From Leptodontidium sp. MPI-SDFR-AT-0119 (taxonomy: Eukaryota > Ascomycota > Leotiomycetes > Helotiales > Leptodontidiaceae): a DNA stretch of 64,000 bases. The position numbers were made by a program, and so were the translations under genes. Positions 12,661-24,389 of this stretch are shown here, piece by piece. The stretch spans positions 2,852,001 to 2,916,000 of the forward strand of contig JAHLEZ010000008.1 of assembly GCA_020726505.1 (NCBI GenBank). Reading direction: 5' to 3'. Position 1 is the stretch's first letter. The number at the start of each line of letters is the position of its first letter. The notes below the pieces were generated by a model, which was not told the origin of the DNA, did not search any database, and worked only from the letters and a program-made list of their open reading frames with translations.

Positions 12661-13359
12661 ATAATAGTATGAACTGCACTTGTTAATAAGTAAAAAACGC
12701 TGACGTTATTCGTTACTTATTAATCTTACGTTAACAGCTTTACTTAGATTTATAGAGCACAAAAGGAAGAATACTAACTTAATAGCTTCGTCACGGGGCT
12801 TATAACTGTAATATAAAAGTGGAATAGAGCCTTATGATCAACGTAAGTTGAATTAAAGTAATTGATTGTTCTCTAGAATATATAAGGAAATCAGGGGAAC
12901 ACGTTATTCCCTTAAAAGCGGTATACGCTGGCAGAATCTGAAACTAATATAGCGCACAACTAACCGAGCATCAGCCCGTGCCTGTACGACATTTTCTTAA
13001 ATCCACTCTTAAACATGTCGTTGAAATAAAGGCAATAAATTCCTAAAACTACTTGATGTACTACGAAAGGGACCTTTGATTCTCTGAGATAAACAGTCAC
13101 GTCAGAGTATTACGTATTATTAAATAGACTAAGGTACGATCAGTGGCCTCAATCAATACAGAGTCGATGCCTTACCAGATTCCTGGTACTTCGTACAACT
13201 TACAGAAGGAAAAGAGTAAAGGGAATTGGTTCATTAATTACAGCCATTGCAAAGTGTAACATTCTAGTACCCCGTACAGACGCCAAAGGTCAGATTATTT
13301 GAGCATATACCAAGTATTTCAACCTCACAGACTCCTTGGCGCCGTGTACGGTACATCAT
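12661..13359. other. Boundary from RIP-damaged repeats to normal DNA
   Basis: Composition shifts from AT-rich to ordinary around 12,800-13,000. The second copy of an 18-bp sequence also found at 784-801 lies at 12,974-12,991. No gene is visible. The 3' flank of the FAD monooxygenase gene is here. Confidence 0.4.
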
Positions 13360-14653
13360 TCAGATAACATCCTCGCGGTCTAAGTTTAAGCAATAGAGCC
13401 ATTCGAGGTCACTCAGACCAACCGATTCGGAAGGACGCATATCTTTCTCCACAATCTCTGCACGCTCCTTTGCAGAAAGCCTCAGAGTTCCCAGCTGCCT
13501 AGTCATATCCATAACGTTGACGAGCCTCTTTTGGCGCTTTATTTGCCATTTCTGAAGCGCACAATCCAATGTCAAGTCCGATCTCTTGAACAAAGCTAGT
13601 GCAAGACTATAGGCATCTTCTATCGCCATACACGTCCCTTGTCCACCCGTGGGTGGTATAGCATGCGCGGCATCCCCAAGAATCAGAATTCTGGCGCTCT
13701 CGGAGATCCAATTTTCCAGAATCGGAAGAGAATAGTAAGGCCATATGGTAAGATTCTCAGTGGCCATAGCACTGACCGATGATTGAACCATCTCGGGCCA
13801 CTCTCTCAAGCTGCTCTCCAGCATACCCATTATCTCGTGCTTCGCGGAAGCGACTCTTCTCCACCCATCCCGGTCCTGCTCGGGGAACGTCCTTTGTGTA
13901 CCAACCAGGACTTGGTCCCCCGCAAAGTCTTCAGGGATGAAGAGGAAAGCGCCTGAATGGGAGTACATGATCGCCGGAAGGTCATAGTCCTTCGGCACAG
14001 GAAGAGAAATCTCCTTCTTCGAAATTAGACAACCAATGGCGAGTTGTCCCGAATACACCGGATTGATGTCCGGAGCTATCCACCGCCTGACTCCGGAATG
14101 GATACCGTCAGCGCCGACCAAAAGTGAGGCAGTGTTGATCGAACCATCTTTGCACTCGAAGATTACCTCGGCTTCACTCTCTTGCACAACATGCAAGAAG
14201 GCCATATCGAACTTAACAGTGTTACCACGGCTCTCGACTGCCGCGATCAGCTCACTAACCAGCACTTGACGACTGATGCGCAAGGCAGAGAAGCCATATT
14301 TGGATGAACCTCCAAATTCAAAGTCGTTCAGAACCTCGTGCTGGTCATTCACGAATGCAACGCTGTCAAAACTGAATCCGTGGGCACGAAGTCGATTGTA
14401 AACACCAAGGGCATGAAGAACTCTCAATGCATTGGGTGCAAGAATGACAGCACCACCAACGTTTGTCGCGCGAGACCGCTGTTCGAAGATCTTTGATTTG
14501 ATTCCGAGTGAATGAAGAGCTAGTGACAGTACAAGACCCTGGTTGATGCTGTTAGTTGATGTTAAGGATGGATTGGCTTGTTCAACACACCCCAGGGCCT
14601 GCTCCTATGATGACTATATTGTCCAATGCTCCGTCCGGCATCTTTGACATCAT
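13360..14653 (-). CDS. FAD-dependent monooxygenase (salicylate-hydroxylase-like)
   Basis: The model has two exons, 14653-14591 and 14538-13360, with a 52-bp intron (GTGTGT...CCAG, CTAAC branch site), encoding 413 aa. The intron splits the FAD-binding GxGxxG: exon 1 ends IIGAGPG and exon 2 starts GLVLSLALHS, residues about 17-22. The second class-A flavoprotein marker, LVGADGIHSGVR, is near residue 160, and GDAAHAIPPTGGQG, which binds the FAD pyrophosphate and ribityl chain, is near 307. Length and order fit group A aromatic hydroxylases, which use NAD(P)H and O2 to hydroxylate phenolic rings. Here it would tailor the cluster's polyketide (inference). Three in-frame ATGs (14653, 14650, 14641) compete as start; I took the first. 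The gene looks intact. The substrate is unknown. Confidence 0.88.
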
Positions 14654-15275
14654 GATCAGTTGAATGGTAATGGCAACTTGTGTAAGATATTCTGAGTAAG
14701 ACCACTGCTAAGCAGGTGAAACGCCGTGTGTCTCGATTTCAGCTCCCACCCACGAACTTGTTGGTACAGACAGCTTCTATATGCAAAATTTACTCACGAG
14801 TCACTTTGACTAATGCATGGCTGATGTGACCTTATACTGCAAGCGTCAAATCCCCACAAACCCACTGCGAGCTACCAGTTTCTTTCGATTTCGGTGTTAT
14901 CCTTGGACGTAAGCAGATCAGGAAATCTAAAATTGCACCTAATATTTCAGCTTCTTTGATCGTCAGATCCGGCTGACAAGGGCAGCTAGATTGGAAAACG
15001 ACACCCTTGTCGCTGCCGAGATCATTAATACAGTCTGTGGGTACGAATGCGACACAACCCTTGGCTGACTCCGAAGACTTCACTAGGCACGGAGGCTACG
15101 ATTCATTGTATCCGTATTAATAATTAGTAGATCTTAGCTTCATATCATGTGTATGTTATGGATATTTATCCGTCCTTAACAGTCTCTGGTCAGGTTCTGG
15201 TATAACTGTCATGTGGCATTATTTATCTCTGTCATATTGCCACAGACGTCTTTATTGAGGGATTCGCTTTGCAAA
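14654..15275. other. Intergenic: upstream of the monooxygenase, downstream of the regulator
   Basis: Both neighbours are on the minus strand. A minus-strand opening at 14,832-15,083 (83 codons) has no recognisable domain, and I see no splice partners for it. Nothing else is seen. Confidence 0.4.
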
Positions 15276-17048
15276 TCAGGACGCGAAAAGGTTTAGTGCC
15301 CGTATCTTAGTCCACAGCAACACGCTATGTACTTGTGGATACCAGAACAGCTGTTTTAAGAGATCTTCCAAATTTTCTCCGCTTCCCAGATTTAAATCCT
15401 GCGCCAAACTATTGATCTCGTAGGCAAACCAGTATTTGTCTTGACTAGTGTTAGCCTCGATGAGAGCCATTGCCACTACCCATATCTTCAAGGGCAAGAA
15501 GGAACGCCAAGAAACATCAGAATATTTCAAAAGAGCCTTGACTTTGGACACGTGTATGTGCATGACGACAGGATAGACGCCGAACTGGCGCCTGATTTCT
15601 GCAAGATACAGTAAGACTCCTAGACGAAATGCCTCACAAATGACTGATCCTGCATCATTGAGATCAACGGCAGCTTGCAAACATAGAGACTGCCGCACTA
15701 TGTGATTAAGCCAGAACCCCGAAACAATACCGTCAGCCCATATCCGGCCCGTGGACCACGTTGCTTCAGCCCCGAGGAGGGAATTAAAAACACGAAGATC
15801 ATCCATCAAGCAGGAAATTTCGGGATGATTAGGATAACATATTTGCCACATGCCACGTAAATACTGGGCGAATGGGGACCGATAGTCGTCCAGGTTTGGC
15901 AACTCGGGTGCGTATTGGTTAGGCAACGGGAATCTCGGCATTCGATCGAGGGAGCAGGATCCAGTAACATCAAGCCTTCTTAGGTCAGCAATCTAGTAGC
16001 ACAAGAATATGTGGAACTAGTTCAAGAATGAAAGAGGAATCTGCGGTAAATGATAGGAAAAGGCAAAACTACCAGGATACTAGCAACCTCAGTCTCATGT
16101 TAGAGTTCAATGTCTCAATACCTCCTCGAAGATTTAGAATCTTTTCGATACCATCCATGTGCATGTTCCATGCTTCCAAATCTAGTAAGATGTGCTGATC
16201 GAACACCATTAAGATTCAAGCTGTAAAAAATGGCATGAAAAAACGTACATTGTATGCTGCCATGATCAAGGCTGTTGCAATCATGCCGTCACTCACGCGT
16301 TCTTCAATGTTCCCAATTTTTCTATTGGCTAATTGAAGAGCCTTGTAATGGAAGGCTGTGGCTTCGTGGCTCCTTAAGATCTTCCCTTCTGATATGTACA
16401 AAGTGCGATGGAGAGCAGCATTAGCCAAAAATTGGTGAAAGGCTGAAGCGTCATCTCTTGCAATGAAGTAGTAAGCATCCCTGTAGGGTTTTAACGTGCC
16501 CACCCTAGAGTCAAACACTGAAGCCATACATGAGCTCTTGCATAAGGCGCTGGATAAGCTATTCCGGTTGGTGGTCACTTACCGCAGTCTAGGATCCGTT
16601 GTCTCTGCTCCGTGATCTCAACCGGGTATGCAACAAAGGGATCATGCCTCCCAGCTCCTAAGCGCTCGATCAAAGGGCGGTTGTTATGAGTAAAAAAGGC
16701 CCGTAAAGGCGAAACGGTCATATGTTTGTGAATCTCTCGCTCGTCGTCATGCATTTCCAGCGTCCTTTGTGGTAGGACGACACAGGAGGCCGCGCATTCT
16801 TTCCTGTCTGTGCTTATGTCTAAGTCATGCTTGTCCAAACTTCTCATTGGTGCCTGCAGGATAGGAGTGGGCGGATATTGCAGCATGTTCCTCTTGCCGT
16901 AAGTATTGCTTTCTCGTCTCGCTTTAGCTGCGCCCCGAATAGCATACTGCCTGACCATTTTGCGTGTTGCCAGATCAGGTTTAGCACTGGAAGTCGTTAC
17001 CACGAAAGGAAAGCGTTCAGCCTGCCTGTCACTGAGGGGCACTAACAT
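15276..17048 (-). CDS. Fungal-specific transcription factor domain protein (no Zn cluster)
   Basis: The model has four exons, 17048-16583, 16517-16249, 16194-16081 and 15992-15276; introns are 65, 54 and 88 bp. All phases agree, giving 521 aa. The N-terminus has FVVTTSSAKPDLATRKMVRQ and the middle has RLGAGRHDPFVAYPVEITEQ. Then come a PYRDAYYF...FHQFLANAALH block, AWNMHMDGIEKILNLRGGI, and a helical C-terminal part. These are hallmarks of the fungal transcription-factor family that keeps the fungal_trans regulatory domain but lacks a visible Zn2Cys6 motif. It would act in the nucleus, probably on the neighbouring cluster genes (inference). It is divergent from the oxidoreductase at 17,665, sharing a 616-bp promoter. 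The third acceptor was chosen because the nearer one leads to a stop. The frame is intact. Confidence 0.82.
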
Positions 17049-17664
17049 TAGTTATGCAGACAATAGAGGGCAGGGACATCCATAGCATACTCCTTTTTAC
17101 TGCCAGTTCGGGTTCGAGGTGCCATTGCAGCGAAGCTGAAATGCGAGGTTGGCGAATCGCCAGCGCCCACCGACGTCCCAGGGCGGTGGTGTGGTGCTCA
17201 GGGGTGGGTGGTATGCGAGAGAGGGAGTTTGCGTATAGCCACGCGAGCCACGCTACACAAGTCCCATCTGTTTATATCTGCTATGCTTCGACCAGGCTTG
17301 TGACGACCAGGCAGCACACGCAGTGTGTAGATTTGCTGGGCGTGACGATGACTAGGGTGTCGCCTACTTTTTTGGGCTAGGAAAGCTTGGCTTGATCCTG
17401 CTTGATAAGGCGCAAAAACCTGTGTGGAGGAGTGGGATGGAGCCACACGGGGCGTGCCAAGATCTATGTCGTCTTCGCTGACTAAGTGCATCGAGGGCAC
17501 CAGAACGTCGGAGACAGCTCCGAACAAGGACGGTGTGCCGAAAACGGCTTACTAGACGCTCAGGCAAGCATGGAAACTGCGGCAAGCCAAGAGGCAGCTT
17601 CGTATAAAAGTACTGACATCTGTCATTAGCATGAGCGAATATGCAGAGTAGGCATCAATCAGCA
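17049..17664. promoter_or_regulatory. Divergent promoter region, regulator (-) and oxidoreductase (+)
   Basis: These 616 bp separate two genes pointing away from each other. Several overlapping openings lie here on both strands but none has a recognisable domain. GC content is clearly higher than in the repeats. I did not find a convincing operator or palindrome. Confidence 0.45.
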
Positions 17665-18891
17665 ATGGCAAATACCGCAGCTTGGTTGACTTCGAAAGGG
17701 GCGGACCTTCAGGTCGCTCCAGCACCTATGCCAAAGCCTCAGTCGGGTGAAATTGTCATAAGGGTATGCCTAGTCCATTCTTACATCGAATGCGCCAGAG
17801 GCAAATATTAATTACTGCTTGTCATAGAATCAAGCCGTGCCACTTCATCCGGGCGATTGGAAATTGGCGAAGGGAATTATTCCCATACAACTCAGGTTCC
17901 CGGCAGTGTTGGGGAGTATGACTTGGTATCCTCATTTCTGCAATCGTCATTGACCTCTGTCAGATTATACTGCTGGATATGTCTACGACGTTGGCCCGGA
18001 CGTCACTCGTTTCCAAAAGGGTGACAGGGTACTTAGTATGAGTGGATTTGCTGTGCGTGGTGATAATCGTTACGGTGCTCACCAACGCTTCGTTTTGACC
18101 TCAGAGATGCATACCGCGCATGTTAGTCACCCCCAGACCTGAAGCTAGCCATCATTTCTTACTCCCTAGATTGGGTCTACGCCATTTGAAGTTGCCACGT
18201 CTGCAATCAGCGTTTACGCTGCCATGTCAGCTTTGATTCTCCATTTGAAACTTGACAGACCATACCCAGGAGCTGCAGCAAAGAAGGAATCGGTATTGAT
18301 CTGGGGCGGTTCATCTACACTCGGCTTTTATTCAGTGCAAATCGCGGCTCAGGTGAGCATCAAGTCTTCTAAGCCAGGTCATGGTTGTTAATGTGGGAAC
18401 AGGCTGGCTATCGAGTTGTCACAACAGCGTCGGAGCACTCCAGAGCCGAACTCATAGAGGCGGGTGCTACAGCGATTTATGATTACCGATCTCCAGATAT
18501 TCTAGAGTCTCTACAATCCATGGGCCCGTACAAAGCTATTTTTGCCGCCACCGATTCGGCAACTGATCAAATGGTCATTGGAAGTGTGCTTAAAGCCCAA
18601 GGTGGAGGTAGATTCCTGACATCAATGGGTCTTCGGCCAGGCGTAGTCCTCCCACAAGGGGTAGATGCGTTCTTCGTCCAGTATATGGACGATTACTTTA
18701 AGCCAGAGAACGCATTGTTCACAAAATGGGTTTTTGGGGAATATCTGGAAGGTGGGCTGAAGAGTGGCGCGATGAAGTTAGGAAAGGTAAATATCGTAGG
18801 TGGCATTGGAAACTTACAAAAAGCTCTTGATGAGCTTGAAAGTGGAAGGGTGAAGGCGGAGAAGTTGGTAATCAACCCGCATTTGGATTGA
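17665..18891 (+). CDS. Medium-chain oxidoreductase (CipB / trans-enoyl-reductase type)
   Basis: The model has five exons, 17665-17763, 17828-17915, 17964-18121, 18170-18352 and 18403-18891; introns are 48-64 bp. Phases all agree, giving 338 aa. The N-terminal GroES-like half has NQAVPLHPGDWK and YDVGPDVTRFQKGDRV. The Rossmann part has VLIWGGSSTLG (NADPH loop), and the end has ALDELESGRVKAEKLV. It lacks the zinc ligands of alcohol dehydrogenases. This is the family of fungal zinc-independent quinone reductases and of the trans-acting enoyl reductases that serve reducing polyketide synthases (family knowledge). Beside a ketosynthase remnant, a trans-ER role is plausible but unproven. An in-frame ATG at 17641 would add eight residues. 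Intact. Confidence 0.87.
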
Positions 18892-19302
18892 TTCTTCCAC
18901 ACCGGAAGTTCATTGGCTACAGCTGTGAAGCATGAATCAAAAGAATATTTCAATTGCAATGTGCTGTACGGAGCTTAACTTTCTTGTTACGAGGCCAATA
19001 TGGGGGCGCACCTTGGAAATGGTGATCTTGCACGTCAAGATAGTGTAGTCACTCGGTCCAGAGGTTGTTGTTTACGTGGTAGAATTGATTCCAGTTCCTT
19101 CTATCCTTCTTACTTGGCAGACATAACCTTGACATTGTTAGCCGTTTTGGTAAGGAATGACGACACACAGTAGCCATGGCAATAGACCAGGGTGTATGTG
19201 GCCATTTAAGAGTTGAAGAGTTCCCAGAGTGCAGTATAATCTTCACAATCAAAAACGAATTCACAATACCCTGAGAATTTTAAAACTTTAATCCATGAAA
19301 AA
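18892..19302. other. Intergenic, promoter of the downstream SDR gene
   Basis: These 411 bp lie between two plus-strand genes. No open frame of interest and no clear motif are seen. Confidence 0.4.
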
Positions 19303-20156
19303 ATGGCTCGTCGACCCATTCTCAGTAGCGACGAGGTGAATACGTTACCATTGGCGAACAAGGTCGCTATTGTCACAGGTTCATCGCGAGGACTCGGCGC
19401 TGGAATCGCTTCTGAACTGTGTCGGCTTGGTGCGAAGGTAATGTCTGTCCGAAGCCCTGACGCTAATTTTCTACTAATCACCTGGAGTAGGTGGTCATCA
19501 CATATACGAGTCCATCGAGCTCGAAGAGCGTAGACGAGCTCATTCAACGGATCCAGAACTTGAATAATGGCGGCGATGCAATTGGTGTCCGAGCTGACCT
19601 GCGCGAACCATCCGCGAGCCAAATCATCGTTGAAGCCACCCTTACTAATTTCGGGCCAAACATCGATATTTTGGTCAACAATGCGGGTGTGGAACTTGTC
19701 AAGCCACTCCAAGATGTCACAATAGCGGACTTTTCCCACGTCTACGACCTCAACGTCCGAGCACCGCTTCTTTTGACGCAAGCTGTGCTTCCTCACCTTC
19801 GCGCCCCAGGTCGTATCATCAATCTCGGTTCAGTCGGTGCTCGCGCAGGTTTCAAGAACCTTTCTGTCTATTGCTCCTCCAAAGCGGCATTGGAGGGACT
19901 GACGCGGTGCTGGGCTGCTGAGCTTGGCGCTCATGGTCACACAGTCAATTGCGTCAATCCGGGGCCCGTGCAGACCCAGCTTATGGAGAACATTCCGAAG
20001 GAGACAATTGAGATGCAGAAGGCATCAACCCCACTCCAGAACCGGATTGGTACGGTGGACGATATTGCTCAGATCGTGGCATGGCTGGCTGGTGACGGAA
20101 GTCGATGGGTGACAGGCCAAGTTGTGAGTGCGAGTGGAGGGTGGGCCATGTACTAG
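19303..20156 (+). CDS. Short-chain dehydrogenase/reductase, ketoreductase-like
   Basis: The model has two exons, 19303-19437 and 19491-20156, with a 53-bp intron (GTAATG...GTAG, CTAAT branch sites), giving 266 aa. It has the complete set of classical SDR motifs: TGSSRGLG for NAD(P)H binding at about residue 24, NNAG, the catalytic serine in NLGSVGAR, and YCSSK (Tyr and Lys). It ends VSASGGWAMY, like fungal 3-oxoacyl-ACP-reductase and versicolorin-reductase relatives. It would reduce a ketone or an aromatic-ring intermediate of the cluster product (inference). It is the third of four consecutive redox genes in normal composition and looks functional. Confidence 0.88.
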
Positions 20157-20941
20157 CTTACTACATGAAATCCACGTGGAATTGACTAGCAATAAAGGTC
20201 AATATCAGTAAAGTCCCATGTCACTTTTTCGGTCCTTCGCTTTTCGTGGACTGTCTTGGCTTGCCCCTATGACCTCCTAATTTGTGTTACTGCCTAAAGT
20301 ACTTGATATATATAGCACTATTTTTTATACATGGGAATATTTCTCAGCATTGAAACCAGCAGCAACGAGGTTCCCACACCATACCCGAGTCCGAGATTAG
20401 TGACTGATATCTCATATGGAAGGCAATCTTGGCGCTCGGAAGAGTCTAGTCCCAAGATGGAAAGCGACTCCCTTGTCATCTCACAGGAGGATAAGCTGCG
20501 CCAAGTAGGCACTTGCAAGCACATCAGTCCTGCAAGGAGTTAAATTTTTGGCTGTGGGACCAGCCAATACTCGCCCAATTCTGTTGTATGAGGTAGTCCG
20601 AAAGTCCGGAGATATTCTAGAGGCATCTCCGAGAGAAGGCCTATAGTAACTGTGTTTTCGGCGCTATGAAGTAAAACCATCGGTGCTTGGCGGCATGCAA
20701 GGTGCTGAATCACAGCGTCCTAACCCTTGATTCTTGGGATTTTGCATTCCGAGGGATTTCGACGGCCTTCGATAGTCTCCTGGTCTGAGTTCCAGAAGGA
20801 TCGTTTTTAAAAATGGCGCCTACGTAACTGTCAGATGTCTTCAATGAACTACGAAAATCATTCCCTGCCATCTCAATTCCTCCGAAACAATACAAATTGC
20901 AAACTTCAGCATCTCGTCCAACACCAACAAATCGACTAGAG
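20157..20941. other. Intergenic between the two SDR genes
   Basis: These 785 bp have ordinary composition. A plus-strand opening at 20,331-20,543 has no recognisable domain. In-frame codons run from 20,897 into the next gene, so part of this may be its leader. Confidence 0.4.
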
Positions 20942-21860
20942 ATGTCGTCCAAACAGCTTACTTGGTTCATCACCGGTACCTCGTCAGGTTTCGGTGAGAT
21001 CTTCGTACGTCAAATCATCGCACGTGGTGATCGAGTCGTCGCATCGGCGCGGTCCTTGTCCAAAATTCAGGCACTGAAAGATGCTGGTGCAGCTATTATC
21101 GAAATGGACGTCAACTCTCCTCAGGAGATCCTCGACGGGCAGGCCGCAAAAGCTATAGCCATCTATGGCGAAATCGACGTTCTCGTCAATAACGCGGGCT
21201 ATGTCAAAGTCGGCACTCTTGAGGATACAAGTTCCGAGGAGTGGATGAGCCAATATCAAACCAATGTCTTTGGTGCGGTAAATGTCACAAGGGCTTTTCT
21301 GCCACATTTTCGGCGGAAGAAGAATGGCACAGTGGTTTGGATTGGGAGTCTTGGGGGTTGGAGGAGCGATGCGGTCCAGGGACCTTATTGTAGTTCGAAG
21401 TTCGCGCTGGCTGGTATGAAAACTCTTCTCCGCTCCCATATAACAAATAGGACAGCAGCTGATATAGGAGCAAGGGATTGCGGAATCATTCTATGACGAG
21501 ATGAAGCCACTTGGAATTCATAGTCTTCTCGTAGAGCCAGGCTATTTTCGCACCAAGCTTTTGAGCGACAAGAACAGCAGTTTAATTCCCACCAAGTTCC
21601 CTGAATACGAACCCGTTACCAGAACCATGTACGACACGTTTCGCTCATATAACGGAAAGCAACCGGGTGATCCTGAAAAGGGAGTTGCGCGAATCTTGGA
21701 TGTCATTAGGCAAGAAGGCCTTGCTAGCGGGAAAGGAATTCCTATGAGACTGATATTGGGTCCTGATGCAGTATCTGAAGTAAGAAAAAAGTGCCTTGAT
21801 ACGTTGGATCTAGTTAAAGAATGGGAGGAGCTGAGTACATCTACCAATCTTGAGGAATGA
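20942..21860 (+). CDS. Short-chain dehydrogenase/reductase, classical oxidoreductase
   Basis: The model has two exons, 20942-21413 and 21475-21860, with a 61-bp intron, giving 285 aa. It has TGTSSGFG at the N-terminus, NNAGY in the middle, serine in WIGSLGG and the active-site YCSSK. The acceptor (CAAG) was chosen because it restores ALAGIAESFYDE, the usual helix after the active site, followed by LLVEPGYFRTKL. The family is the NADP-dependent oxidoreductases of the 17-beta-HSD-like fungal group. Reading upstream to 20,897 would add 15 residues with no domain content, so I used the ATG at 20,942. It is probably a tailoring reductase; the substrate is unknown. Confidence 0.87.
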
Positions 21861-22305
21861 GTTTATGGCATAGAGAGATACTTTCTGATATGTTAGTACA
21901 AATGAGCTGAATTTTTTGTTCTGTCTGTTTCTTGCAATATAATGAGATAAATCTTTCTACCAATGACCATATTGTGCACACCCGGTTTGAAATTTGGTAG
22001 TCCTCCAACTTAGTACCGCTTTTGACTAGCTTGTATTCGAGACAGATGGCCAACCTTACGAAGACCAGTCTGTCCGGCGTTCGGACCAAAGAATGAACAA
22101 TTTCGGACCATTTTACACTCATAAGGGATGGTTGGAATGGGAGTCTTCGGCCGATATCAATGATAACGTGGAGATTTACAAAAACTTCTTTATCAGATTC
22201 CTTTTTCAATCGATACGCACGGTTAGATTCCAACCCTCACTCCCCTCTCTTCTGCTAAGTCAACGGAGCTAACTCAACGATCTTCTAAATGGCTATGCAA
22301 AGCGA
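21861..22305. other. Intergenic, tail-to-tail
   Basis: These 445 bp lie between the end of the plus-strand SDR and the end of the minus-strand flavin monooxygenase. No gene is seen; the minus-strand opening at 21,841-22,233 has no recognisable features. Confidence 0.4.
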
Positions 22306-24234
22306 CTATTTGACAGGAAGAGGTGTCGACCTTAGTCTGCTCTTCGCATCTTCATTGACTCGAATGAGTGCCTCTTCCGCACCGGCCCACTTCCTTCTCC
22401 GACCTTCGAACAGCCTCCAGAGATGAGGTGAATTGATTCCATTCATCAAAGACTGACAAAAGGAGTGGCACTTTAGCCAGAACAGCCACCCACGCCACCC
22501 ATATCCCAGGTTATCATTGACGCCTGTCCCAGCTGCTTTATGTAGCCATTGCATCCAGGGACCAACCTTTACCCGTCCCGGAAGTATAGAAGGGCCGTCT
22601 CGGGTGGCCATTTCTATGAGCCATCTGTGACGGCTATCAACTTCGCTTTCCATCTCTGCTCGCGAGGGCAAGTCATATGCACCTTTCCAAATTTGAGCAA
22701 TAGCCATTGCTATGAGGTCATTGAGCGGCATTTGAGCTGAAGGGTACCCAGAGACACCTAGAAATGCCATGGATTCTGGAAAGTCGAGGGAGAAGATTCC
22801 CTGATATAGCTTCGGGAGGGGTCTTCCACTTGATGCCGGACAAGTTTCCCATTGAGGATTTGAAGCCCTTATCGGACTGATACGCTCAGGTAGAAGCGAG
22901 TAGTCGTATTTGTACCCAGTACAAAGAATGATGGTGTCCACATCTGACAACACTTCTCCACTGACAAGCTCAATCTCTCCTGATTTGAGGACGCTTCGCA
23001 TAGACTGTACAACCGAAACCTGTCCCTTCCGAAGCATGTCGATGATGTTGTCGTTGATGATGGGATTACACATCTGTCCTTCAGGCAGGATGTTGAAGCG
23101 CCAGTCCCCTGGCAGAGTGCCAAAGCTATCGTTGGAGATTGCTAGGCACTTTCTGTTGAACACCATGGCCCATCTCGACGGTGCAATATTCCCAACTACT
23201 CTACCCAAAGCTTGCATTCGTAGTGAAATGCTGAACTCTACCGGAGCACCTTTATAGTATCGAGGGATCTGGAGTGGGTTAGCCCATTGAAACTCGATCG
23301 TGAATAGAAAGTCTAACAATGACACCCCCATGTCTATGTGACAAGTATATCTTCTTAGCGTGACCACATAAGTCAACTGCACAGTCCATCGCTGTATTGC
23401 TGGAGCCCAATACAAACACCTTCTTATCTTTGAAATCGGCGCCACTATATTCCTCGTCAACATGTCTCACAAGTATTCTCTCACTGGAAATTCATACCGT
23501 TTGAAAGACTGGCCGTGCAAAACTCTGCCATTGAAATTTTCAAGACCGGAAATACCGAAAGGCAATACACGTTTTCCATTCTGCCCCACAGCCATGATGA
23601 CTTTGTCGAATCTTTCTTCATGCTGTGCTCCCATCATGTCGACATACTCTAAGCGCCACATACCATCCTGGTGGGTGACATGTTTGACACTGTGGCGGAG
23701 TTTAATGTGTGGGCTAAGTGAAAAAGCCTTACAGTATCCTTCGAGATATGACTGAATCTGGGCGAGAGTCGGAAAGTCAGGTGTGCCTGTAGTAATGAAT
23801 GAGCAAAGTGCATCCTACGATGGGCAAAGCAGAACGTACCAGGTGGAAAGGGAAAATCTGTGTAGCAAGACTAGGGTTTGAAAATATTAGCTTATCATTC
23901 AGTCAAACATAATTTGCTTGCGAACCATTTGACTGCAACTATTCCATTGCGTATCTTCACGTTGCTGTTAGCTTCCCTCGCCGGTAGAGGTTACATCTGG
24001 TAAGGTACGAACTTTCCGTAGCAGACGTAGTGTCTCCATCTTCTGTGAACCGCCATAGACCGCCAACATAGTCATTCTTGTCAAATGCAGTGGCGTCAAA
24101 ACCTTCCTCGAGGAGATTTTTCAACGCCGTAAGTCCTAGCACACCTAGTCGAACGTAAGTCAATGAAGACCAAAGTACCACGCAAACATTTTCTCACCTG
24201 CGCCAATGACTGCAACTTTAGGCATGCCCGTCAT
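22306..24234 (-). pseudogene. Flavin-containing monooxygenase (FMO type), probably disabled
   Basis: Six exons can be followed: 24234-24198, 24144-23995, 23890-23840, 23786-23498, 23465-23324 and 23268-22306. Total length would be 543 codons. Motifs are FMO-like: VIGAG|VLGLTAL (FAD), YVGGLWRFTED, SCYTDFPFPPG, FVLGSSNTAMDCAVDL (NADPH), TIILCTGYKYDYSLL. Two things are wrong. Exon 3 contains an in-frame TAG (minus strand 23873-23871, about codon 69), and joining exons 4 and 5 needs a 32-nt intron, too short for normal splicing. The enzyme would oxygenate N, S or a ketone with NADPH and O2. The lesions may be real decay or a missed exon arrangement. An open frame continues upstream of the ATG (CREFLRKLLRPEDKF), so the N-terminus may be longer. 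Confidence 0.72.
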
Positions 24235-24389
24235 TTCCGGATAATGATAATATTTGAAACAGAATTTATCTTCAGGCCTCAACAATTTGCGCAAGAACTC
24301 GCGACAATCTACGGGCTATTGTGCTAGCTAGAATCTTTTCTTCGGATCAAGCTGGAGGGTTAAGTAGAAGTACTGACTTACTAAAATCA

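Noticed and set aside
14832..15083. 83-codon minus-strand opening between monooxygenase and regulator
   Set aside because: No domain, no splice partners, unremarkable composition; most likely chance.
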